NCBI GenBank assembly: GCA_016707525.1
Contig: JADJHP010000002.1
Span: 380,501-444,500 of the forward strand
Length of the DNA: 64,000 nt
Direction: 5' to 3'
From: Ignavibacteriota bacterium
GTDB taxonomy: Bacteria > Bacteroidota > Ignavibacteria > UBA10030 > UBA6906
Shown one piece after another: positions 8,831-16,713 of the stretch; the stretch's first letter is position 1; every line of letters starts with the position of its first letter. The translations under genes and the position numbers were made by a program. The notes beneath the pieces were generated by a model. It saw only the letters and a list, made by a program, of their open reading frames with translations. It was not told where the DNA came from and did no database searches.

Positions 8831-10101
8831 AGATCCAGATGGCATACGGCACAACCGGGATGGAGGTGGAGGTCCCGGAGGCGAACCTCGCGGCACTGCT
8901 GAGCATGCGCGAATCCGCCCCCGTGGAAGACCCGGCCAGCATGGTCACGCAGCTGCTGCGTGCGCCGATCGGCGGGAAACCGCTGGGCGAGATCGCGCGT
9001 GGCAAGCGGACGGCGTGCATCGTCGTGTGCGACATCACGCGCCCTGTGCCGAACCGGGTGATCCTCCCGCCGGTGTTCAGCGAACTCGAACGGGCCGGGA
9101 TCCCGCGCGACCGCGTCACGATCCTCGTTGCCACCGGACTTCACCGGCCGAGCACGCCGGAAGAACTGGTGACGATGCTGGGCGATGAGATCGCGTCGAC
9201 CGTGCGGGTGGTGAGCCACCATGCGCGCGCCATTGAGGAGCAACGCTTCCTGGGCACGACGCCGCAGGGGACGCCGGTGTATGTTGATGAGATCTACTGC
9301 TCTGCCGATGTGAAGATCACCACCGGTTTCATCGAACCGCATCTGATGGCCGGGTTCTCGGGTGGACGGAAACTCATCGCCCCGGGGTGTGCGGGAGAGG
9401 AGACCATCAAGGCGCTGCACAGCCCCCGCTTCATCGAGCATCCGGAATGCCGCGAGGGGAGCATCGAGCGGAATCCGCTCCATGCGGAACTGTTGCAGAT
9501 CGCACGGTTGGCCGGGCACGATCTCATCGTGAATGTGGCCCTGGACGCGGATCGGCATATCACCGGCATCTTTGCGGGAGATCCCCTCGAAGCCCATGCT
9601 GCGGGCGTGGCACACGTCCGCGGTGCGGTGACGGCGCAGGTGAACGCGCCGGTCGATATCGTGGTCACCTCGGCCGCAGGATATCCACTCGACCTCACGT
9701 TCTATCAGACGGTGAAGGGGATGACCGCGGCCGCACCCGTGCTGAAGCCGGGTGGGACCCTGATCATCGCCGCGGAATGCAGCGAGGGGTTGGGCAGTCC
9801 GGAGTTCACGCACATGGCCACCACCGAGAACTCTGCGCGCGCATTTCTCGACGGGCTCCAGAATCGTCCGGTCGTGATCGATCAGTGGCAGCTGGAAGAA
9901 TGTGCGAAGGTCGCCGCGGTGCACGATGTGGTGCTCGTGTCGGGAGGGATCGCACCGGAGGTGTTGCAGAAGTTGTTCGTGCGGAGCATGCCGGACCTGG
10001 GCGCAGCGTTGCAGGATGGGCTGCACCGGCATGGTGCCGGTGCGCGTGTTGCCGTGATCCCGCGTGGGCCGTACACACTTGTCGGGGTCGCGGGCACCTG
10101 A
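8827..10101 (+). CDS. LarA-family nickel-pincer racemase/epimerase
   Basis: The protein has 424 residues, the normal LarA length, starting in an ATGA overlap with the symporter gene. Every key LarA residue falls at the expected spacing: His106 in ATGLHRP, His172 in EPHLMAG, Lys182 in GGRKLIAPG (the lysine that tethers the nickel-pincer nucleotide) and His198 in KALHS, a constant offset of two from the Lactobacillus plantarum enzyme. The family racemizes or epimerizes alpha-hydroxy acids. Besides lactate, described homologues act on malate, aromatic hydroxy acids and aldonates. Given the sugar-acid context, an aldonate 2-epimerase role is plausible but inferred. Cofactor synthesis genes (larB, larC, larE) are not in this window and would have to lie elsewhere. 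Confidence 0.88.
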   Translation: MKIQMAYGTTGMEVEVPEANLAALLSMRESAPVEDPASMVTQLLRAPIGGKPLGEIARGKRTACIVVCDITRPVPNRVILPPVFSELERAGIPRDRVTILVATGLHRPSTPEELVTMLGDEIASTVRVVSHHARAIEEQRFLGTTPQGTPVYVDEIYCSADVKITTGFIEPHLMAGFSGGRKLIAPGCAGEETIKALHSPRFIEHPECREGSIERNPLHAELLQIARLAGHDLIVNVALDADRHITGIFAGDPLEAHAAGVAHVRGAVTAQVNAPVDIVVTSAAGYPLDLTFYQTVKGMTAAAPVLKPGGTLIIAAECSEGLGSPEFTHMATTENSARAFLDGLQNRPVVIDQWQLEECAKVAAVHDVVLVSGGIAPEVLQKLFVRSMPDLGAALQDGLHRHGAGARVAVIPRGPYTLVGVAGT

Positions 10102-10114
10102 GCCGGCGAGAATG

Positions 10115-10148
10115 TTCTTGCGATTCCCGCGAGAAGGTCGTACCTTTA
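10115..10148 (+). promoter_or_regulatory. Candidate Bacteroidota-type promoter for the IclR gene
   Basis: TTCTTG (10115-10120) is followed by a 20-nt spacer and TACCTTTA (10141-10148). This is close to the -33 TTTG / -7 TAnnTTTG promoter layout known from Bacteroidota. It lies in the only sizeable AT-rich intergenic gap of the left half, and the predicted start of transcription falls inside the palindromes at 10151-10180. Confidence 0.45.
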
Positions 10149-10150
10149 CT

Positions 10151-10180
10151 AATAAAACGTTGTTTAATTGACTAAACAGC
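10151..10180. promoter_or_regulatory. Candidate operator: two overlapping palindromes, KdgR-like
   Basis: Palindrome 1 is AATAAAAC-GTT-GTTTAATT (10151-10169), whose two 8-bp arms match at 7 of 8 positions. It fits the degenerate enterobacterial KdgR consensus AATRAAAYNNYRTTTYATT, as I recall it, at 18 of 19 positions. Palindrome 2 is TGTTTA-ATTGAC-TAAACA (10161-10178), perfect in its 6-bp arms and extendable to 10159-10180 with one mismatch. Both sit just downstream of the candidate -7 element and 8-37 bp before the IclR start, a natural place for autorepression. KdgR is itself an IclR-family repressor of uronate catabolism. Binding is inferred. Confidence 0.55.
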
Positions 10181-10187
10181 TTTGGTC

Positions 10188-10970
10188 ATGGCACACGAAT
10201 ACACCGTTCCCGCTGTCCACCGGGCGGTTCAGGTGCTGGAGATCCTCGCAGGGTCTCATACGGGCTTCTCTCTCGCCGACCTCTCCCGCCAGACCGGCAT
10301 CCCGAAGAGCTCACTCTTTCGCATCCTCCTGACGCTCGAAAAATCCTACATCGTTCAGCTCGACCGTACACGGAACGTGTACAACCTCGGCATGAAGCTG
10401 ATCGATTGGGGCAACCGTGCGCTGGACAAGATCGACCTGAAGTCGGTCACCCATCCGCACCTCGTGCGCATGGCGCACGAGACCCGGGAGAGCTACTACG
10501 TTGCGATCATGGATGAGCATGAGGTCATCATCATCGATCGCGCGGATACACCCGAGATCTGGCGGATGGTGGCACGTCTCGGCCAGCGGTCGCCGGTCCA
10601 TGCCACGGCGTCCGGACAGATCCTCGTCTCCGAGGCGAATGAAGATGTTGTAAGTGCGATCGTGGCGCGTACCGGATTGAAACGGTACACCCAGCGCACG
10701 ATCACGTCCATGGCGAAGTTCAAGGAGCGACTGAAAGAGGTCCGGAAGGCCGGATGTGTCATCGCCGACGCCGAGTACAAACCCGATCTCTGCGTGATCT
10801 CCGTTCCCATCCGCGACCACCACGGCAAGATCGTCGCTGCTCTGATGACCGCCCTCCCGTCGGAGCGTATCCGCCGGACACGGGGCCTGTCCAACGACAT
10901 CATCGAGATCCTCAAGCGGGAAGGGTCCGTCATCTCGCGCGAGATCGGCTATCAGGAGCCCCAGGCATGA
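10188..10970 (+). CDS. IclR-family transcriptional regulator
   Basis: The protein has 260 residues from ATG 10188; an in-frame TTG at 10182 is a less likely start. The N-terminal winged helix (about 1-70) contains FSLADLSRQTGIPKSSLFRIL, a standard IclR recognition helix. The C-terminal effector domain (about 85-255) carries the typical segments SPVHATASGQILVS and ISVPIRDHHGKIVAALMTALPS. IclR proteins bind small organic acids and usually repress their own and neighbouring catabolic genes. No strong ribosome site is visible. The AT-rich palindromes upstream (10151-10180) are the likely binding site. It begins the next co-directional run and overlaps the following sugar isomerase gene by 4 bp, so it may control the downstream genes as well as itself. 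The effector is not known from sequence; a keto-deoxy uronate product is the guess from operator type and context. Confidence 0.92.
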   Translation: MAHEYTVPAVHRAVQVLEILAGSHTGFSLADLSRQTGIPKSSLFRILLTLEKSYIVQLDRTRNVYNLGMKLIDWGNRALDKIDLKSVTHPHLVRMAHETRESYYVAIMDEHEVIIIDRADTPEIWRMVARLGQRSPVHATASGQILVSEANEDVVSAIVARTGLKRYTQRTITSMAKFKERLKEVRKAGCVIADAEYKPDLCVISVPIRDHHGKIVAALMTALPSERIRRTRGLSNDIIEILKREGSVISREIGYQEPQA

Positions 10971-11776
10971 ACACTCCGCTGGCACTCGGCATCGTCAGTG
11001 ACGAGATCACGAATGATTTCAGCGAGGCGCTCCGTCATGGGACCTCGTGGGGGATCGACCGCTATGAGATCCGCTGTCTCACCACGGGGCGGGTGCCCCG
11101 GGTCGAGAAGCAGGAGATCGCAACGGTGGCAGGGCTGGTCCGCGACCATGGCGTCCGGATCACCGCGCTGTCCCCCGGCATGTTCAAGGCGCACCTTGCG
11201 CGCACCGGGGAGATCGAAGAAGAGATCCGCTCCGTGCTGCCGGCGACGCTGGACCTCGCACGGGAGTTGTCCTGCCCCATGATCATCGTCTTCGGCTTCC
11301 AGCGTGAAGCCGGCGAACCTGCCGACAATCAGAAACTGGCGGTGGAGTACATGCGCCGTGCCGCCGAACTGGCCGCGGCCGCGGGCGTCCGGATCGCCAT
11401 CGAGAATGAACCCGGCTTCTGGTGTGATACCGGGGTCAATACCCTGCAGATCATCAACGCGACGGGCGCAACCGCCCTTGGTGCCAACTGGGATCCGTGT
11501 AACGCCTATGGCACGGACGAGGTGCCGTATCCCCAGGGCTATGAAGCGCTGAAGCCGCGGATCATCAACGTCCACGCGAAAGATACTGCCGTCGGTTCGC
11601 TCATCAAGTGCGTGCCGATCGGTGAAGGCGCGTTGGACTGGCAGGGACAGGTCACCGCGTTGCTCAAGGACCGCCTGGTCGAGCATATCACGATCGAGAC
11701 TCACTGTCACCCCCTCATTGAGAACTCACGGCACAACGTCGATATCCTCCGGCGTATGATGGCAGCCGCACACTAG
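10967..11776 (+). CDS. Sugar-phosphate isomerase/epimerase family protein (xylose-isomerase-like TIM barrel)
   Basis: The protein has 269 residues and starts in an ATGA overlap with the IclR gene. It is a TIM barrel of the AP-endonuclease-2/xylose-isomerase-like type. Metal ligands are visible in order: IAIENEPG (Glu), NWDPCNA (Asp), INVHAKD (His) and ITIETHCH (Glu) near the C-terminus. The family isomerizes or epimerizes free or phosphorylated ketoses and inositols with a divalent metal. Cytoplasmic, no signal. Its position directly behind the regulator makes it a probable early catabolic step, but the substrate is unknown. Confidence 0.85.
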   Translation: MNTPLALGIVSDEITNDFSEALRHGTSWGIDRYEIRCLTTGRVPRVEKQEIATVAGLVRDHGVRITALSPGMFKAHLARTGEIEEEIRSVLPATLDLARELSCPMIIVFGFQREAGEPADNQKLAVEYMRRAAELAAAAGVRIAIENEPGFWCDTGVNTLQIINATGATALGANWDPCNAYGTDEVPYPQGYEALKPRIINVHAKDTAVGSLIKCVPIGEGALDWQGQVTALLKDRLVEHITIETHCHPLIENSRHNVDILRRMMAAAH

Positions 11777-11828
11777 AGGAACACGGAACACCCGCATCGG
11801 GGGGACGTCTCCGGAGAACCCACGGGCC

Positions 11829-13847
11829 ATGTCACCTTCACGCAGAGATTTCCTCAGGAACAGCGCCAGTGCCGCAGCCGGCCTGGCGCTCGCACCGCAC
11901 GCACTCCATGCCATGGCCGCATCCGGCACCCCGGGCACACCGGGGACCGGGCCTCTGCTCTGTGATGGGGCGGACATCGCGCGGATGCGGAAGACGGTCA
12001 CGCTCCCGCGATTCGCCGCGTACTGGCGGTCGCTCACCGATGCGGATCCCGCTCCCGATCATGCGTTCCTCCGGGATGAACTCCGGCTGAACAACCATGC
12101 GCACCACATGCTCCGTGCGCGGCTGATCCTCGACCGGTCCTCCTTCGTGTATGCCCTGACCCGCGAACAGAAGCAGCTCGATCTGGCACTCCACGCGATC
12201 GAGCGGATGCTGGCGTATGAGCGGTGGGATTACTTCATGGAAGCGGGCGAGCACACGATCGGGCTGCAGCGCGCTCCCGAAGCGACCATCGCGCTGCTCT
12301 CGGCGATCGAATTTCTTGGCGATGGCATGCCAGCGGCGGTCCGGTCCGCGATCGAAGCGGGGGTCGCTGACAAGGGCGCCCCGGCCTGCTACCGTACCCT
12401 GTACGGAATGAAATATCCCGAGCGTGTCCGCGGGTGGGGATTCGATCCCACCGATGTGTACCCCTATCGGTTCGACCTGCGCCGCTGGCCGCTCATCCTG
12501 AACTCCACGAACCTGAAGATCATTCCGGTTGCCGGACTCATGATGGCCGGGTGCTGGCTGTATGGACGCCATCCGCAGGCGGAGACCTGGATCACCATGG
12601 CGCTGCAGAGCGCGCAGGCCTTCGCAACGATGTATGGGCCGGATGGCGCGTACGACGAAGGCGTCGGATACTGGGCCTATACCAGTCAGCACCTTGCGCT
12701 CGCTCTCGACGTGCTGTACCGGCGCCTCGGCCGTGACCACCGGGACCTGATCAATTTCCCGGGCACGATCCGCTATGCCCTGGCCATGGCGATGCCGACC
12801 GTCGAGAACACCCGGGGCTGCGTGAATTTCGGGGACGCCTTCTCGATCGGCGATGTGGCGATCGCTGCGTGGGTGGCACGGACCCATCGCGACCGTGTTG
12901 CACAGTACGTGACGCACTCCGTCGGGGAAGTGGGCAGCACGTTCTCGATCCTCTGGTACGACCCGCGCGTCAAACCCGAAGCTCCCCCCGCATCCCTGAA
13001 GAACGTGCGCCTGTCGAACGACCTCGTGATCGGGCGCACCGGCTGGGGCGTGAAGGAGAGCGTGGTGGCGCTCCGCAGCGGATGGCCCGCGAACCATGAA
13101 CACGCCGACCGGAACAGTGTCATCTTCTCGGCGCATGGCGACCGTTTGCTGCACGACCCCTATCATGCTGCATACTCCTTCACCGATCCGCACTGGAATC
13201 TTCGTCTTACACAGTCGCACACCGCGGTGCTCATCGACGGCAAAGGGCATCAGTATCACGACGGCCATGAAGGCACCAATGCCTCATGGGCCGAGGCGCA
13301 GGTCGTTGCTTATGAAGACCGCAAGGGTGACCTGCTTGCCACGAGCGATGCGACGGCAGCCTACGCTCTGGTGCTTCCCCGGGTGGCGCTGGTCCGGCGG
13401 TCCGTCATGTTCCTGAAGCCGGACATCCTCCTTCTCCTCGACAGGATCCGGTGCGACGGTGATGCCGTGCCGGTGCAGCTGCGCTTCCAGGCAGACAACT
13501 TCGACGGCAAAGGGTCCGTTGCGCTTCTCCCGGCGGGCTTCCGGATCGTCCGCCCCTCTGCGACGCTCGAGGCTGCAACGTATGGCTCCACCGCGCCGTC
13601 ATACAAGACAGGCGTGCTTCCCGTGCCGGAAGACCATGGCATCCATCCGTTCGTGGAGGTCGTGTCGACCGCCGCCACGGAACACCTGCTTCTTACCGTC
13701 TGTACTGCCGCGGCACAAGGCGGGACCCACGGGGTCCTCACGGTGACCCACCATGCCAACGTGTTCGAGGTCACCGGCAAACACAATGCGCGTACGCTGC
13801 GCGTACGGATCGATGTCTCCCACGACCTTCCGGTGGTGACCCTATGA
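11829..13847 (+). CDS. Tat-exported heparinase II/III-like polysaccharide lyase
   Basis: The protein has 672 residues. The N-terminus SPSRRDFLRNSASAAAGLAL is a twin-arginine signal (RRDFL), with cleavage expected near residue 30-35 after an Ala/His-rich stretch. An alpha-helical toroid (about 40-380) precedes the heparinase II/III beta-sandwich (about 400-660). The latter carries the characteristic NHEHADRNSVIF motif and a LLHDPYHA segment. Related lyases cleave uronic-acid polysaccharides by beta-elimination using Tyr, His and Asn/Arg from the toroid. Candidates here are in ICYRTLYGMKY-like and GAYDEGVGYWAYTSQH segments, but I cannot fix them. Products would be unsaturated uronate ends, the substrate of the GH88 enzyme at 60320. 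The gene overlaps the next one by 4 bp. Confidence 0.82.
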   Translation: MSPSRRDFLRNSASAAAGLALAPHALHAMAASGTPGTPGTGPLLCDGADIARMRKTVTLPRFAAYWRSLTDADPAPDHAFLRDELRLNNHAHHMLRARLILDRSSFVYALTREQKQLDLALHAIERMLAYERWDYFMEAGEHTIGLQRAPEATIALLSAIEFLGDGMPAAVRSAIEAGVADKGAPACYRTLYGMKYPERVRGWGFDPTDVYPYRFDLRRWPLILNSTNLKIIPVAGLMMAGCWLYGRHPQAETWITMALQSAQAFATMYGPDGAYDEGVGYWAYTSQHLALALDVLYRRLGRDHRDLINFPGTIRYALAMAMPTVENTRGCVNFGDAFSIGDVAIAAWVARTHRDRVAQYVTHSVGEVGSTFSILWYDPRVKPEAPPASLKNVRLSNDLVIGRTGWGVKESVVALRSGWPANHEHADRNSVIFSAHGDRLLHDPYHAAYSFTDPHWNLRLTQSHTAVLIDGKGHQYHDGHEGTNASWAEAQVVAYEDRKGDLLATSDATAAYALVLPRVALVRRSVMFLKPDILLLLDRIRCDGDAVPVQLRFQADNFDGKGSVALLPAGFRIVRPSATLEAATYGSTAPSYKTGVLPVPEDHGIHPFVEVVSTAATEHLLLTVCTAAAQGGTHGVLTVTHHANVFEVTGKHNARTLRVRIDVSHDLPVVTL

Positions 13848-15088
13848 GGCCTTCGGACAAGCATTTTGAAGAAGCACTGAAGCTCATCCCCTGGGCGACG
13901 CAGACCAACGCCAAACGCCCGTATCCCGCGTTCGAGGGGATCATGCCCAAGTTCATCGAACGGGGGAAGGGATGCCGGCTCTGGGACATGGAGGGGAAGG
14001 AGTACATCGACTTTCGCCTTGCCCTGGGTCCGGTGACACTCGGCTACTGCTATGACGAAGTGGACTATGCCGTGCGTGCCCAGCTGGCAAAGGGTGTGCT
14101 CTTCAGCATGGCAAGCCCCATCGAACTGGAATGCGCGCAGCTGGTGCACCAGATGGTGCCCAACGCGGAGATGGTCCGCTTCATGAAGACCGGGGAGGAT
14201 GCGAACCTCTCCAATATTCGCATCGCACGGGCCTACACCAAACGCGATGTCATCCTGATGAGCGGGTACCACGGGTATCCGGACTGGTTCGCCACGGAGG
14301 ATAGCCCGAACAACGGCGTGCCGGAGTTCATGAAGGAGTATGTGAAGATCATCCCGTGGGGGAACTGCGAAGAGGCGGAGAGGCTGATCGATGCGTACGG
14401 CGAGCGTCTGGCATGCGTCATTGCCACCCCGTACGATTTCAATGAAGACACAAGCGGGGACTATATCCGCTTTCTCCGGACAAAGACCCGTGCGTACGGG
14501 ATCCTGCTCGTGATGGACGAGGTCCTCACCGGCTTCCGCCTTGCCAGGGGTGGGGCACAGGAGTACTTCGGCGTGGAACCCGACCTCGCCAGCTATGCGA
14601 AGGCGATCGCGAACGGCTTCCCGCTCTCGGCCTACGTGGGGAAGAAAGAGTACATGGAGTCGCTGTACCGGTTCAAGATGACCACAACGTATGCCGGAGA
14701 GACGCTGTCCATGGCCGCGGGCATCGCGACGATGAAGATCATGCTGCGTGAGGATGTGCACGGCCACATCCGTGCGATGGGCGAACGACTGATGGCGGGA
14801 TTCGACCGGATCGCCCGCGAAGCCGGTGTCGAAGGGCGCGCGGCAGGTATGCCGGTGGCGCCTTTCCTGAAGTTCCTCTCCACCGATCCCACGTTCCACG
14901 GGCGGTTGGAGTACCTGTGGCACCGAGAGCTGTACCGCGAGGGGATCTTCATCAGCCCGCGGTGGTTCATCTCGTATTCGCACAAAGCAACGGACATCGA
15001 TGAGGCGTTGGACAAGGCCGGGCGCGCATTGCGCCGGGCCGTGGAGGCAGAGGTACGAGAACGTGATGTGAAACCATTCTGGTGGTGA
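13844..15088 (+). CDS. Class III aminotransferase (glutamate-1-semialdehyde aminomutase-like)
   Basis: The protein has 414 residues and starts in an ATGA overlap. PLP fold-type I class III features are MKTGEDANLSNIRIAR, YHGYPDWFAT, LLVMDEVLTGFR (PLP-ring Asp) and SYAKAIANGFPLSA with Lys253 as the Schiff-base residue. It resembles the broad GSA-aminomutase-like subgroup, whose members transaminate or shift amino groups on sugars, amino acids and aldehydes. This copy is in a catabolic locus with no tetrapyrrole genes, so heme synthesis is unlikely. It could transaminate an amino-sugar-derived keto acid or an aldehyde, which is inference. Cytoplasmic. The next gene starts two bases after its stop. 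Confidence 0.85.
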   Translation: MRPSDKHFEEALKLIPWATQTNAKRPYPAFEGIMPKFIERGKGCRLWDMEGKEYIDFRLALGPVTLGYCYDEVDYAVRAQLAKGVLFSMASPIELECAQLVHQMVPNAEMVRFMKTGEDANLSNIRIARAYTKRDVILMSGYHGYPDWFATEDSPNNGVPEFMKEYVKIIPWGNCEEAERLIDAYGERLACVIATPYDFNEDTSGDYIRFLRTKTRAYGILLVMDEVLTGFRLARGGAQEYFGVEPDLASYAKAIANGFPLSAYVGKKEYMESLYRFKMTTTYAGETLSMAAGIATMKIMLREDVHGHIRAMGERLMAGFDRIAREAGVEGRAAGMPVAPFLKFLSTDPTFHGRLEYLWHRELYREGIFISPRWFISYSHKATDIDEALDKAGRALRRAVEAEVRERDVKPFWW

Positions 15089-15090
15089 CC

Positions 15091-16713
15091 ATGGAGCAGC
15101 GTATCTTCATAGATGCAAATGCGTGGGTCGGACGGCGCGGGCTTAAGGATATCGAGACACCCTTCGAGACCGAGACCCTGCTGGAGGAGATGGAGTGGTG
15201 TGGGATCCAGGGTGCGCTGATCGCGCATGCGCTGGGGAAAGAATATACCCCCGACTGGGGCAACCGTGCGTTGCTGCACGAGCTGAAGAAGAGTCCGCGC
15301 CTCTATGGCGTCTGGAGCGTGATGCCGCACCACACCGGCGAGATGGCCCCGCCCCGTGAGGTCATCCAGCAGATGCGCGACAACAACATCCGTGCTGCCA
15401 AGATGTATCCCCGCACGCATCATTATTTCTTCAACGAAGACAGTTGTGGTGCACTGCTCTCGGCTCTTGAGGAGGAAGAGATCCTTCTCATCCTTGAGGG
15501 GGGTGGGACGTACGGCCCCGATATCATGGACCCGGCGAATCAGGTGCTGCTCAGCGAACTCGACGCGATGCTGACACTGCATCCACGCCTGCCGGTCCTT
15601 TTGCAGAATTCACGGTGGGATGCGACGCGGTATCTCCATACCCTGATGACCAAGCATCCCCGCCTTCATATGGAGTTCTCGAGCCACCAGGGCAACCACG
15701 CCCTGGAGGAATTCGCCGGGTGGTTCGGTGTGGAGCGTGTGCTCTTCGGGTCGGGCGCACTCGACAAGTCGCCCGGTGCTGCCAAGGCGTTCGTGGACTA
15801 TTGCACGCTGCCGGAAGAGCAGAAGATGCTGATCGCCGGCGGGAACATCGCACGCCTCCTCAAGTTGAAGCAGGGCCCCCCGATGTACCGGGCGAAGCGT
15901 ACGAAGGACACGATCCTTGCGGCCGCCCGCGAAGGAAGACCGATCCGCGACGCGCTGGTCATCGATGCCCATGCGCACATCGCCCACGACGGCGCGGTGG
16001 GCGTCGGGTTCATCCATCAGCCGTTCTCCGATGCGCAGTCGATGTGGGAACGGGCAAAGTTGATGGGCATCAAGCAGATCCATATGAGCGCGTGGCTGTC
16101 GGTGTGGTCGGGCCATGACGATGGCAATCGGGTCACGGCCGACGCCATGAAACGGTTCCCGAAGTTCTACTACGGTTACGCCGCGCTCCATCCGGCCTAC
16201 GTGAAGGATTGGAAGAAAGAGATCGCGCGCGTGCACGGCAAGCACCGCATGACGGGGCTCAAGCCCTATCACCCGCGCACGGATCTCGGCTACAGCGACC
16301 CGGCATGGTCGACCTGGTTCGACTACGGCAACCGGCACCGCCTGTACACGCTGCTGCACCCGTCAGCGAACTTCGGGCCGGAGCTCGATGTGATCCTTCC
16401 GAAGTACCCGGATATGACGTTCATCCTGGCGCACCAGGGGGGGTCGTTCAAGGAAGCGCGGCGTGGCATCGAGTACGCACAGAAGTACAAGAATGTGGCC
16501 CTGGAGATCACGCTGACGGCTGCGACCTATAAGGTCATCGAGTTCATGGCGGAGCATGCCGGGGCGGACCGCGTCTTGTTCGGTACGGACCAGCCGATGC
16601 GCGATCCGATCCCGCAGTTCGGGTGGATGGCGTATGCGCACTGCACGCTTGAGGAGAAGCGGAAGATGTTCGGCCTCAATATGAAGAAGATCCTCCAGCG
16701 TGTGAGGTGGTGA
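15091..16713 (+). CDS. Tandem-duplicated amidohydrolase-2 protein with degenerate N-terminal half
   Basis: The protein has 540 residues from ATG 15091, holding two amidohydrolase-2 (metal-dependent TIM barrel) units of about 270 residues each. The C-terminal unit is intact in its main motifs: DAHAHIA (His294, His296) and VLFGTDQP (Asp500). In the N-terminal unit the matching positions read DANAWVG (Asn10 and Trp12 instead of His) and LFGSGALD (Gly222 instead of the catalytic Asp), so the metal site is lost while the fold signature remains. The second unit may hydrolyse or decarboxylate a cyclic or lactone substrate. Sugar lactonases and 2-pyrone-dicarboxylate lactonases belong to this group, so a lactonase role fits the locus but is inferred. 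Its stop and the next start share one base (TGATG). Confidence 0.83.
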   Translation: MEQRIFIDANAWVGRRGLKDIETPFETETLLEEMEWCGIQGALIAHALGKEYTPDWGNRALLHELKKSPRLYGVWSVMPHHTGEMAPPREVIQQMRDNNIRAAKMYPRTHHYFFNEDSCGALLSALEEEEILLILEGGGTYGPDIMDPANQVLLSELDAMLTLHPRLPVLLQNSRWDATRYLHTLMTKHPRLHMEFSSHQGNHALEEFAGWFGVERVLFGSGALDKSPGAAKAFVDYCTLPEEQKMLIAGGNIARLLKLKQGPPMYRAKRTKDTILAAAREGRPIRDALVIDAHAHIAHDGAVGVGFIHQPFSDAQSMWERAKLMGIKQIHMSAWLSVWSGHDDGNRVTADAMKRFPKFYYGYAALHPAYVKDWKKEIARVHGKHRMTGLKPYHPRTDLGYSDPAWSTWFDYGNRHRLYTLLHPSANFGPELDVILPKYPDMTFILAHQGGSFKEARRGIEYAQKYKNVALEITLTAATYKVIEFMAEHAGADRVLFGTDQPMRDPIPQFGWMAYAHCTLEEKRKMFGLNMKKILQRVRW

